A DNA stretch of 27,350 nt from CAKSHC01 sp045631845 (GTDB lineage Bacteria > Bacillota > Clostridia > Oscillospirales > UMGS1783): the NCBI GenBank assembly GCA_045631845.1, contig JAZQVM010000021.1, forward strand, positions 1-27,350, read 5' to 3'. A program made the position numbers and the translations under genes. The notes beneath the pieces are model-generated. The model saw only the letters and a list, made by a program, of their open reading frames with translations. It had not been told where the DNA came from and made no database searches. Positions 7,618-15,479 of this stretch are shown here, one piece after another. Each line of letters begins with the position of its first letter. The stretch's first letter is position 1.

Positions 7618-8588
7618 TCGCCCTCCACTTCCCGATACTCGGCCAGCACCTCGTTTACGATGCGCTCAATGATCTCATCCTTGGTGCCGGTCAGTCGAGC
7701 ACCCGAGGCGCGAACATGGCCGCCGCCGCCCAGCCGCTGACAGATGGCGCTGACATTGATGCGCCCATCCGACCGCGCCGAAATGCGGTACTCATCTTCC
7801 TTAACCTCACGCATGGTAATACCTACCTCGACCCCTTGAATCTGGCGGGGCAGAGTGGCAATCCCATCGGTATCGTCCTCGGTGGCACCGCTCTTGTTCA
7901 TCATATCCAAGGTAATGGGCATAACCGCAATGGTGCTGTCCCGATAAAAACGGATATTCTCCATAGCCATCCGTTCCAAATCAAACAACTGCTTGGATTT
8001 AACCACAAACAGATGATTGTTCAGATTGGCCATATCGGCGCCCCACTCCACGGTACGAGCCGCCTTACGCAAGGTGGTCGCCGTTGTAGATGAATGGCGG
8101 AAGCAGGCCGTATCGGTAGAGATTGCCGTATATAACGCATCGGCGATCTCCCGTGTCGGCGGTACATGCATAGCCGAAATGATATCCAGCATGATCTCAC
8201 CGGTAGCCGCCGCATGGGCATCGATTAAATTATATGTCGCATAGCGGGCATTGGAGGGATGATGGTCGATACACATATCAATGCGATCGGCATAACACTC
8301 CAACTCCTTGCCGATGAGATGAACCGCACCGACATCCACCGCTACGATAAACTGCGGCTCAAACTGAGGGCGAAGCACGCTTTTTGCTCCCGAAAGAAAG
8401 CAATATTTGGGGGTAATGCGGTCGGAATTAACCACACACACCCGCTTGCCCAACAAAGATAAGGCATGATACAGGGCAAAGCCGCTACCCAAGGTATCCC
8501 CATCGGGGCTGACATGGGTAATGATCATGATCTTATCCTGCGCCGCCAACATGCGGGCGGCCGCCGCTCTTCCTATTGTTGTTCCCAT
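7614..8588 (-). CDS. nrnA: DHH/DHHA1 phosphoesterase, NrnA-type nanoRNase / pAp phosphatase
   Basis: NrnA degrades 2-5 nucleotide RNAs left by other RNases and hydrolyses pAp to AMP. Manganese-binding motifs are visible in order: H25...D29-x-D31 (THVSPDGDTLGSG), D85 (VAVDVG) and D108-H109-H110 (IDHHPSN). The C-terminal DHHA1 domain has the nucleic-acid-binding GGGGHVRASGA loop. Its 324 residues match the family. The ATG at 8588 follows GGGAGGT. Its position between rbfA and truB is the standard one in Firmicutes and places small-RNA cleanup in the same operon as the translation factors. Confidence 0.94.
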   Translation of the reverse strand: MGTTIGRAAAARMLAAQDKIMIITHVSPDGDTLGSGFALYHALSLLGKRVCVVNSDRITPKYCFLSGAKSVLRPQFEPQFIVAVDVGAVHLIGKELECYADRIDMCIDHHPSNARYATYNLIDAHAAATGEIMLDIISAMHVPPTREIADALYTAISTDTACFRHSSTTATTLRKAARTVEWGADMANLNNHLFVVKSKQLFDLERMAMENIRFYRDSTIAVMPITLDMMNKSGATEDDTDGIATLPRQIQGVEVGITMREVKEDEYRISARSDGRINVSAICQRLGGGGHVRASGARLTGTKDEIIERIVNEVLAEYREVEGE

Positions 8589-8623
8589 TCTTTTACCTCC
8601 CTATCGTACTCAGGAAGAATCCT

Positions 8624-8977
8624 TTATTCCTCGTCAGGAATATGGATCCCTTTGAGAATGGTATCAATACGGGACAAATGCTCGATGGAATCATCCTGCT
8701 CGAAGATCAGTTCGGGCGTTTGACGCAGATCCAAACGGGAGGCCAATTGACGGCGGATATGTCCGGCCGCCGACTTTAACCCCTTAAGTCCCTCTTTTTT
8801 CTGCTCATCGGTGCCGAACATCGACACATACACTTTGGCAAATTTCAGATCTTCGGTTACCCGCACCGCCATAACCGAAGTCATGGCGGGAATGCGGGGA
8901 TCTTTCAAATCACGCAGGATGTTGGCCAGCTCACGCTGGGCATCGGCATTGATCCGAGAAATTCTGTGTCCTGACAT
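8624..8977 (-). CDS. rbfA: Ribosome-binding factor A
   Basis: RbfA is a single-KH-fold protein that binds the immature 30S subunit and assists 5'-end maturation of 16S rRNA. The 117-residue sequence begins MSGHRISRINADAQRELANIL and carries the conserved LKDPRI, VRVTEDLKFAKVYVS and LDLRQTPELIFEQDDSIEH elements. Family length and position, directly after infB, agree. The gap to infB is only 9 bases and to nrnA 35 bases, so it is part of the same transcript. Confidence 0.96.
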   Translation of the reverse strand: MSGHRISRINADAQRELANILRDLKDPRIPAMTSVMAVRVTEDLKFAKVYVSMFGTDEQKKEGLKGLKSAAGHIRRQLASRLDLRQTPELIFEQDDSIEHLSRIDTILKGIHIPDEE

Positions 8978-8986
8978 AGTATCTCC

Positions 8987-11407
8987 TTATGCCTTGTACT
9001 CTTCCATGATATAGCCTTCGATCACGTCACCCTCTTTGATGTCGTTGTACTTCTCGATGCTCATACCACATTCATAACCCTCGTTGACTTCCTTCACGTC
9101 GTCCTTGAAACGTTTGAGCGAAGCCAGAGCGCCTTCAAAAATAACCACATTGTCGCGCAACAGACGCACACTGCATCCGCGCTGAATATTACCGTCGGTC
9201 ACATAGCAGCCGCCGACCGAACCGACACCCGAAATCTTGATAACCTGACGGATTTCGGCATGACCGGTAACCTTTTCTCTGAATTTCGGTGCCAGCATAC
9301 CCTTAAGTGCCGCTTCGATCTCCTCAATGCACTCATAGATAATACGATAGGTGCGGATATCGATCTTATTGCGGGCGGCACTGTCACGGGCAGGGGCATC
9401 GGGACGGACGTTAAAGCCGACGATGATGGCATTGGATGCCATGGCCAGCATAACGTCGCTCTCATTGATGCCACCGACAGCGGCATGGATGACCTTAACA
9501 CGCACTTCCTCGTTGGAAAGCTTTTCCAATGACTGACGCACCGCTTCGGCCGAACCCTGCACATCGGCTTTTACAATAATATTAAAGTCTTTAACAGCAC
9601 CTTCCTGAATACGGGCAAACAGATCGTCCAGCGATACGGCCGAAGAGGCAGTAAACTTCTCCTCCTTAGCCGAGAACTTACGCTGCTCAACCAGTTCTCT
9701 GGCCATGCGCTCATCCGATACGGCATGGAAGACATCGCCGCCCTCGGGCACGCTGTCTAGACCGACGATCTCAACCGGATCGGACGGGCCGGCAACCTTA
9801 ACGGAACGGCCATGGTCATCCACCATGACACGCACACGGCCAACGGCAGTACCGGCAATAATAGTATCCCCATGATGGAGCGTACCATTCTGAACCAGTA
9901 CCGTAGCCACAGGACCACGGCCTTTATCCAAACGGGCCTCGATAACGGTACCCTTAGCCGCACGGTCGGGGTTGGCCTTGAGTTCACGCATTTCGGCAAC
10001 CAACAGAACATTTTCCAGCAGTTCTTCAATACCCTGACGCTTGAGCGCCGAAACGGGCACGCAGATGACATCACCGCCCCATTCCTCGGGTACTAATTCA
10101 TGCTCGGTCAATGCCTGCTTGACCTTATCGGGATTGGCTCCCTCTTTATCCATCTTATTGATGGCAACGATAATCGAAACACCGGCGGCCTTGGCGTGGT
10201 TAATAGCCTCAACCGTCTGAGGCATGATACCGTCATCCGCCGCCACTACGAGGATAGCAATATCGGTAACCTGTGCACCACGGGCACGCATCGAAGTAAA
10301 GGCTTCGTGGCCGGGGGTGTCAAGGAAGGTAATATCCTGACCGTTGATGGTCACCTTATACGCACCGATGTGCTGGGTGATACCGCCCGCCTCGCCTGCC
10401 GTAACATTGGCATCACGGATGGCGTCGAGCAGACTGGTCTTACCATGGTCAACGTGACCCATAACCACCACAACGGGGTTACGGGGCTGGAGATTCTCAT
10501 CGATATCTTCGCTCTCGTCGATCAGTTTTTCTTCAATGGTCACCACTTCTTCTTTGGTAACCTTAGCGCCGAACTCCTCGGCAACCAGAGCGGCCGCGTC
10601 AAACTCAATAGTTTGGTTGGCGGCAGCCATGATGCCCAATTCCATCAGTTTCTTGATGATTTGGGCGTTGGTCGCATGCAGTTTGGCGGCCAGATCGTAA
10701 ACGACGATTTCTTCACCGATAACCACCTGTAACTGCGGGCGCTTGGCACGCTCGGCCTCCAGACGCTTGATCTTCTCGGCCTCGGTCTCCTTACGCCCCT
10801 TCTGACGGCGGTTGTTGCCGCCCTGCTTTTTCAGTTTCTGGAACTGTTTGCCGAGATCTCTGGCCTTTTCGGGCGCCAGATCTTCCAGCTTCTGATCGTA
10901 TTTGGACAGGTCAACCGTAACGGTACGGGTATCCACATACCGCTTTTCCAACTGACCCTTTTCCTGACGCTCGCCCGTCTTTTTCTTCTTGGGGGGCGGG
11001 CCGGAAATGGTCTGGGTCGCACCGGGGGTAGGTCCTTTACGCTCGGCAGGAGCATCAGCAGGCTTAGTCGCCGGCTTTTGCACGGGAGCGGGTTTAACCT
11101 CCGGCTTAGGAGCGGCCTTAGGCGCCGGCTTGGGTGCGGCTTTGGGGGCAGGCTTGGCGGCGGGTTTGCTCTGTGCCGCATGAGCCTTAGGCGCATTGAG
11201 GGCTTCCATATAGGCGGCGATATTCTGATGGCCGTGCTTTACGGTAATGACCTCAAAGAGCATATCCAATTCTTTGGCACTAAGGGGTGCCATATGGTTT
11301 TTCGGACGGGTCGAATACTTCTCCAGCAGATCCATGATCTCATTGCTGGAAATCCCGATATCCTTGCCGAATTCATGTACTTTGTATTTTAACGGTGTAT
11401 CACTCAC
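8987..11407 (-). CDS. infB: Translation initiation factor IF-2
   Basis: IF-2 is the GTPase that brings initiator tRNA to the 30S subunit and promotes subunit joining. In the 806 residues, an IF2_N module (1-55, YKVHEFGKDIGISSNEIMDLL) is followed by a low-complexity Ala/Pro/Lys linker (about 72-145), a second IF2_N (about 225-275), then the GTPase: G1 GHVDHGKT (317-324), G3 DTPGHE (363-368), G4 NKMD (417-420). Domain II and the C-terminal fMet-tRNA-binding region follow. The start is GTG at 11407, with GGAGG seven bases upstream, overlapping the ylxQ stop as GTGA. The basic PxxK linker is species-variable and of no special meaning. Confidence 0.98.
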   Translation of the reverse strand: MSDTPLKYKVHEFGKDIGISSNEIMDLLEKYSTRPKNHMAPLSAKELDMLFEVITVKHGHQNIAAYMEALNAPKAHAAQSKPAAKPAPKAAPKPAPKAAPKPEVKPAPVQKPATKPADAPAERKGPTPGATQTISGPPPKKKKTGERQEKGQLEKRYVDTRTVTVDLSKYDQKLEDLAPEKARDLGKQFQKLKKQGGNNRRQKGRKETEAEKIKRLEAERAKRPQLQVVIGEEIVVYDLAAKLHATNAQIIKKLMELGIMAAANQTIEFDAAALVAEEFGAKVTKEEVVTIEEKLIDESEDIDENLQPRNPVVVVMGHVDHGKTSLLDAIRDANVTAGEAGGITQHIGAYKVTINGQDITFLDTPGHEAFTSMRARGAQVTDIAILVVAADDGIMPQTVEAINHAKAAGVSIIVAINKMDKEGANPDKVKQALTEHELVPEEWGGDVICVPVSALKRQGIEELLENVLLVAEMRELKANPDRAAKGTVIEARLDKGRGPVATVLVQNGTLHHGDTIIAGTAVGRVRVMVDDHGRSVKVAGPSDPVEIVGLDSVPEGGDVFHAVSDERMARELVEQRKFSAKEEKFTASSAVSLDDLFARIQEGAVKDFNIIVKADVQGSAEAVRQSLEKLSNEEVRVKVIHAAVGGINESDVMLAMASNAIIVGFNVRPDAPARDSAARNKIDIRTYRIIYECIEEIEAALKGMLAPKFREKVTGHAEIRQVIKISGVGSVGGCYVTDGNIQRGCSVRLLRDNVVIFEGALASLKRFKDDVKEVNEGYECGMSIEKYNDIKEGDVIEGYIMEEYKA

Positions 11408-11724
11408 TGTACTGCCTCCTTATTCTCCAATGCTGTATCCAGCATCTTGCGAAAGTTTTTGTCCGCCACCGAGAAAATGCCAAAAGGTTTTAATCCGCAA
11501 GCATTTCCCAGCTCAGACATGGTATAGTCCACTCGGATTGGGTCTAGTCCCAATGCTTTACCTTGTTCCTCAACCAGTCGAACGGTGCGAGGCGATAAAT
11601 CGCTTGCCGCATACAGGCCAAAAGCTTTTCCGCTGCCAAGTGCAGCAAAGACTTCATCCCGACCCCGCAGTAATTTCCCTGCACGGCGGGCCAATCCGAG
11701 ATTTGATAAAAATTTATCCTTCAA
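11404..11724 (-). CDS. ylxQ: YlxQ, L7Ae-family RNA-binding protein
   Basis: This small (106-residue) member of the L7Ae/L30e/S12e kink-turn-binding family is typically encoded between ylxR and infB in Firmicutes. The start MKDKFLSNLGLARRAGKLLRGRDEV is the characteristic YlxQ N-terminus, and the helix-strand pattern with AASDLSPRTV fits the fold. The likely initiation codon is TTG at 11724, inside the end of ylxR (11-base overlap); no ATG is available nearby. It ends in a 4-base overlap with infB. It is thought to bind a ribosomal or other K-turn RNA; the target in this organism is unknown. Confidence 0.9.
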   Translation of the reverse strand: MKDKFLSNLGLARRAGKLLRGRDEVFAALGSGKAFGLYAASDLSPRTVRLVEEQGKALGLDPIRVDYTMSELGNACGLKPFGIFSVADKNFRKMLDTALENKEAVQ

Positions 11725-11986
11725 GTGCGGCCAACTCCTCTTCCAGCGTATCGTATAGTTCGGCCGGAATGGTCGTTTCCAGCGAACGATCGATCCGCTT
11801 GGATTTGCGTGCCTTTTTCAGGCACTCCGCCTTTCGGCACAGGTAGGCGCCACGCCCCGGTTTCTTTCCGGTCAGATCCATGCTGATCTCACCCTCGGGA
11901 CTTCTCACCACCCGTACCAGCTCCATCTTCGGCTTACTCTCGCCGCAACCGGAGCACATACGCATAGGGGTCTTGCGTACCTTCAC
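11714..11986 (-). CDS. ylxR: YlxR (RnpM) RNA-binding protein, DUF448
   Basis: This 90-residue basic protein has the DUF448 pattern: a CxxC pair near the start (RMCSGCGESKPK), the RVVRSPEGEISMDLTGKKPGRGAYLC core with the conserved GRGAYLC, and a second cysteine (AEC). YlxR has been reported to bind and modulate RNase P RNA in Firmicutes, which gave the name RnpM; that role is carried over by homology. The start is GTG at 11986, with GGGGGAG about 8 bases upstream. It lies 13 bases after nusA and overlaps ylxQ. Confidence 0.93.
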   Translation of the reverse strand: MKVRKTPMRMCSGCGESKPKMELVRVVRSPEGEISMDLTGKKPGRGAYLCRKAECLKKARKSKRIDRSLETTIPAELYDTLEEELAALEG

Positions 11987-11999
11987 GCCAAACTCCCCC

Positions 12000-13079
12000 T
12001 TAGTTCTGACCGCTCAAAGCAGACAGCGGCTTGATATCCACCTTATAACCGGTGAGCTTCGCCGCCAAACGGGCATTCTGACCTTCCTTACCAATGGCCA
12101 GCGACAACTGATCGTCATTCACAATGACCGAGCAGGTCTTCTTGCTCTCATCGGCCTGTGCCGACAAGACAACGGCAGGCGACAGTGCAGCAGTAACATA
12201 CAGAGCCGGATCGGCATTGTACTTGATAATATCGATCTTCTCGCCCTTGATCTCATCAATAATAGTGGAGATACGGCTACGTTTCTGACCGATGCAAGCA
12301 CCAACGGGATCGACGGCGGGATCGTTGCTCATAACGGCAACCTTGGTACGGCTGCCCGCCTCACGGGCTACCGACATGATCTCTACCGTGCCGTCCTGCA
12401 CCTCGGGCACTTCCATCTCAAACAGACGGCGAACCAGGCCGGGATGGGTACGGGAAAGCAGAACCTCGTTATACACGCGGCCGCGGTCCTTTTCCTTACG
12501 GCGCACCTCTACCACATAAACCTTAATGCGATCGCCCTCACCGATGGTCTCCCGCGGGATCATTTCCCGTACGGGCAGGAGCATTTCATAGCGGCCGATG
12601 CTCAGCACGGCAGCCTTGATCTTCAGATCGATACGCTCCACAACACCGGTAACGATCTCACCCGTCTTTTCGGTGAACTCACGGGTCAGCGATCCGTAAA
12701 CGGCTTCATTGATGCCCTGAACGATAACGTTCTTACCAACCTTGGCGGCAATACGGCCGAAACGGCTGGGGTCGAGATCCACTTCGGCAACATCGCCCAA
12801 CTTGTATTTTCTGCTGATTTTTTTAGCATCATCCACATAGATCTCTACCAGCGGATCGGTAACCTCTTCCACGACCGCCTTGCGCACGAAGAAACGAACC
12901 GTTCTCTTTTCCTCATCGAAAGCGGCGTCGATATTCTCCGGCTGCATATCCATGTTCTTCTCTTTCTTCACGGCGGCGATGATGGCCGCTTTGATCTTTT
13001 CGAGCATATACTCTTTCTTGATGCCCTTTTCCTTTTCCAATAGAGTAAGCGCCTCATAGAATTCGCTGTTTGCAGACAT
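12000..13079 (-). CDS. nusA: Transcription termination/antitermination factor NusA
   Basis: NusA binds RNA polymerase and nascent RNA, affecting pausing, termination and antitermination. The 359 residues show the N-terminal polymerase-binding domain (about 1-125, starting NSEFYEALTLLEKEKGIKKEYM), an S1 domain (about 132-200, GEIVTGVVERID), and two KH domains (GACIGQKRSRISTIIDEI and LAIGKEGQNARLAAKLTGYKVDI). The C-terminal acidic repeats of proteobacterial NusA are absent, as is normal for Firmicutes. The ATG at 13079 follows AAGGAGG. Confidence 0.97.
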   Translation of the reverse strand: MSANSEFYEALTLLEKEKGIKKEYMLEKIKAAIIAAVKKEKNMDMQPENIDAAFDEEKRTVRFFVRKAVVEEVTDPLVEIYVDDAKKISRKYKLGDVAEVDLDPSRFGRIAAKVGKNVIVQGINEAVYGSLTREFTEKTGEIVTGVVERIDLKIKAAVLSIGRYEMLLPVREMIPRETIGEGDRIKVYVVEVRRKEKDRGRVYNEVLLSRTHPGLVRRLFEMEVPEVQDGTVEIMSVAREAGSRTKVAVMSNDPAVDPVGACIGQKRSRISTIIDEIKGEKIDIIKYNADPALYVTAALSPAVVLSAQADESKKTCSVIVNDDQLSLAIGKEGQNARLAAKLTGYKVDIKPLSALSGQN

Positions 13080-13095
13080 TTTTCTTTATTCCTCC

Positions 13096-13554
13096 TTAAA
13101 ATTCAAAGACCGTTCTTGCTTTTGAAATATTTTTTATATCCACGGTTATTTCCGTCCCGTCTACCGCTATGGTACACAGACCGTCACCGTACTGCACCAA
13201 ATTACCGGTCAGTTCCTTCTTGCCTTCCGCCGCCTTGAACAGACGGAGATTGACCTTCTCACCCACATAGGCTTCAAAGTGCCAATCCAGCCGCAAGCGG
13301 CGCTCAATGCCGGGGGAACAGACCTCAAAGATATAGGAGTGACTAATGAAATCCGCATCGTCCAGCGGATCGGACAACGCACGGGAAACCTTCTCGCAAT
13401 CGTCAGCACCGATGCCCTGCTCGCTGTCGATATAGATGCGCAGGAAATACTCACTGCCTTCCTTGACAAATTCGGTATCCCATACCGTATAACCCAATTC
13501 TTCCACGATCGGCGTTGCTAAATCCAGCAACTTTTCGGCTGTATTTTGAGCCAC
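13096..13554 (-). CDS. rimP: Ribosome maturation factor RimP
   Basis: RimP is needed for early 30S subunit assembly. The 152-residue product shows the conserved LRIYIDSEQGIGADDCEKVSRALSDPLD and SYIFEVCSPGIERRL stretches (N-terminal domain) and a C-terminal Sm-like barrel (LVQYGDGLCTIAVDG). The start is best placed at GTG 13554 (product MAQNTAEKLL), because GGAGGGG lies seven bases upstream. An in-frame ATG at 13590 would add 12 residues but lies inside the leader hairpin and lacks a ribosome binding site. It heads the nusA-infB operon, 16 bases before nusA. Confidence 0.94.
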   Translation of the reverse strand: MAQNTAEKLLDLATPIVEELGYTVWDTEFVKEGSEYFLRIYIDSEQGIGADDCEKVSRALSDPLDDADFISHSYIFEVCSPGIERRLRLDWHFEAYVGEKVNLRLFKAAEGKKELTGNLVQYGDGLCTIAVDGTEITVDIKNISKARTVFEF

Positions 13555-13586
13555 GAACACCCCTCCGTTTTTCAGATAAAATGCAC

Positions 13587-13616
13587 TCAAGAGCAGGGCC
13601 GAAACCCTGCTCTTGA
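13587..13616 (-). promoter_or_regulatory. 12-bp leader hairpin at the 5' end of the rimP-nusA operon
   Basis: TCAAGAGCAGGG at 13587-13598 pairs perfectly with CCCTGCTCTTGA at 13605-13616 around a 6-base loop. It lies about 10 bases after the inferred transcription start and about 30 before the rimP start. No U-tract follows on either strand, so it is not a normal terminator; a 5' stabiliser or protein-binding leader is more likely. Confidence 0.6.
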
Positions 13617-13629
13617 CATTACCATATTT

Positions 13630-13658
13630 AGTGTATCACAGAAAATTCCAAAAATCAA
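13630..13658 (-). promoter_or_regulatory. Sigma-A-type promoter of the rimP-nusA-infB operon
   Basis: On the minus strand TTGATT (13653-13658) and TACACT (13630-13635) are separated by 17 bases and lie just past the end of the upstream gene. Each box matches the consensus at 4 of 6 positions. This is the only credible promoter in the gap. Confidence 0.55.
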
Positions 13659-13665
13659 GCCTTTT

Positions 13666-15447
13666 TTATTTCTCCAGCTTGATTTTAGAACCTTCCAAAC
13701 CGTCGGCATCATCCAATCGACAGTTAACCGCACGAATGGTACGCAACGTGCCGCAACCGCGAAGCCCTACCACCATGGTGACCTTGGTATTGCTGATATC
13801 CAGCGCTTCCAGCGTAGGCAAAGAGATAATCGGCGTAACATCCTCAATAGGGTTATCCGACACATTGAGCGTACGCAATGTACGGACACCGCTGATAGCC
13901 GAAAGCGATTTGATATTGCAATCCACAACCGTCAGCGCCGTAACACCGGTCTGCCGCAGAGCTGAAAAATCGCCGATCTTATTACCCGAAAGATCAATGC
14001 TGACCAATCCCGTTAATTTAGATAGGGCCGCAATATCGGACAGCCCGCAATTAACAGCCGTCAGCGTCTCCAGCGAAGAGAGCGACGAGATCCCGCTGAG
14101 CGAGGACATTTTATTATTGGAAATATCCAGCTTCTTCAGCGAAGTCATGCCGTTAAGCACCATCAACGAGCTCAGCTCGTTATCCGCCAACGACAACTCG
14201 GTAAGGGTCTTCACCTTCTTTAACCCCGACAGATCCTCCACCTTATTGCCCACCAGCACAAGCGTGGTGAGCTTCTCCAGCTTTTCCAGTCCCTCCACCT
14301 TGGTCAACTGGTTGTTGCAGGCCGACAGGAAGGTCAGACCCTTCATGGTCGATAGATTTTCCGTAGAGGTCAGGCCGTTATTGTCTACCGTTAACTCGGT
14401 AACCTGATTGGCCAAGGCAATCTCTTTGAGGTTATTATTGGTAACCGCACAGTTATCCAACGTCAATTTGCGCAAGGTCAAAACCTCGGCCAGCACGGAA
14501 AAATCATCGATATTGCTCTGGTTATACAAATGAATCTCGGTGAGATTCAGAAACTCCTTGAAGTCCTCCAGTGAGCGGATGGATTTGGTGGAAGTGAGTT
14601 CAAAGGTATTGAACGAAGTGATCTTATCCAGCATCGAATAGGTCAGTTTCTGCGACGGAGACACGCCGAGGATCGCGTGAGCCAACTGGGACACGCCCTC
14701 ATCCTTAAACTCAAAGGTGGCATTGCCGTCACGCACGGTATAGGTCGCCTCAAAAGGAGCACTGACCAGTCCCGCCTGCGACATGGCAAAACCACGCAAA
14801 GTCAACGTACCGTGTTCCACCGTAAAGGCTTCTGTATACTCCGCCGATTCCACCGAAGGCTCACTACCGTCATTGGAGTAATAAATCGTTGCCCCTTCTT
14901 TAACCGAAAGTTCAACCGTGATCGGTTCGCCGTAGGCACCGGGCTGCACCGAGAAGGTCACATCTCCCGGCTGATTGCGATTGATCTTGAGCAAAACATG
15001 CTCATTGGTGATCTGCTTCATAAAGTCATAAGCGCCTTCAATATCTCCACGCATAGCCATCGCTTTGGTCTTGAATGCATAGAACTCATAGGTAGCGGGA
15101 GAGAGGCTGATGCCGCGCATGGCCACTTCTTCCACCTTTTCATAATCACCCAGTCCTTCATAGGCTTCGCATAGGCCGATACGGGCAGGAACCGAACCTT
15201 CCTGCGCTTTGATCGCACTCTCGAAATGCCCCACGGCCTTTTGGTAATTGCCTTCGGCCAAGGCCGCTTCACCGTGCGATACCAACTGGTCATGCGAGCC
15301 CACCGCACCGGTCACCAACGCCATAATGCCCAGCGCCAGCGCCGCCACCAAAAGGCAGGCACCAAAGCCGATAAAGAAGACTTGCATAAATTTCTTAGGA
15401 TCTATTTTCTTTTCTACAACAGCTGGTTGTTTGGGGTTGGATTGCAT
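13666..15447 (-). CDS. Membrane-anchored protein with TPR, chitobiase-like and leucine-rich-repeat domains
   Basis: In this 593-residue protein, residues 1-20 are cytosolic and charged, and 21-48 form one transmembrane helix (FFIGFGACLLVAALALGIMAL). A TPR-like helical region follows (about 52-147, SHGEAALAEGNYQKAVGHFESAI). Next is a beta module (about 165-238) with YYSNDGSEPS, typical of the CHB_HEX_C/FN3-like domain that often sits in clostridial surface proteins. From about 285 to the end are roughly a dozen leucine-rich repeats of the 22-residue bacterial type (LTELSLADNELSSL, LKKLDISNNKMSSL). There is no enzymatic motif. The extracellular LRR face suggests protein or ligand binding; the true role is unknown. 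It lies 32 bases after citrate synthase and is probably cotranscribed with it. Confidence 0.85.
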   Translation of the reverse strand: MQSNPKQPAVVEKKIDPKKFMQVFFIGFGACLLVAALALGIMALVTGAVGSHDQLVSHGEAALAEGNYQKAVGHFESAIKAQEGSVPARIGLCEAYEGLGDYEKVEEVAMRGISLSPATYEFYAFKTKAMAMRGDIEGAYDFMKQITNEHVLLKINRNQPGDVTFSVQPGAYGEPITVELSVKEGATIYYSNDGSEPSVESAEYTEAFTVEHGTLTLRGFAMSQAGLVSAPFEATYTVRDGNATFEFKDEGVSQLAHAILGVSPSQKLTYSMLDKITSFNTFELTSTKSIRSLEDFKEFLNLTEIHLYNQSNIDDFSVLAEVLTLRKLTLDNCAVTNNNLKEIALANQVTELTVDNNGLTSTENLSTMKGLTFLSACNNQLTKVEGLEKLEKLTTLVLVGNKVEDLSGLKKVKTLTELSLADNELSSLMVLNGMTSLKKLDISNNKMSSLSGISSLSSLETLTAVNCGLSDIAALSKLTGLVSIDLSGNKIGDFSALRQTGVTALTVVDCNIKSLSAISGVRTLRTLNVSDNPIEDVTPIISLPTLEALDISNTKVTMVVGLRGCGTLRTIRAVNCRLDDADGLEGSKIKLEK

Positions 15448-15479
15448 ATCCTTTCACCTTCCTAACCTGTTATTCTATG

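Noticed and set aside
11880..13043. Long plus-strand open frame opposite nusA and ylxR
   Set aside because: It is the mirror of nusA codon usage, with no ribosome binding site and no domain.
13587..13616. Terminator between the LRR gene and rimP
   Set aside because: The stem is strong but has no U-tract on either strand and lies downstream of the inferred rimP promoter.
13613..14407. Ser/Thr/Leu-rich plus-strand open frame opposite the LRR gene
   Set aside because: It is a repetitive mirror of the leucine-rich repeats; there is no promoter or ribosome binding site.
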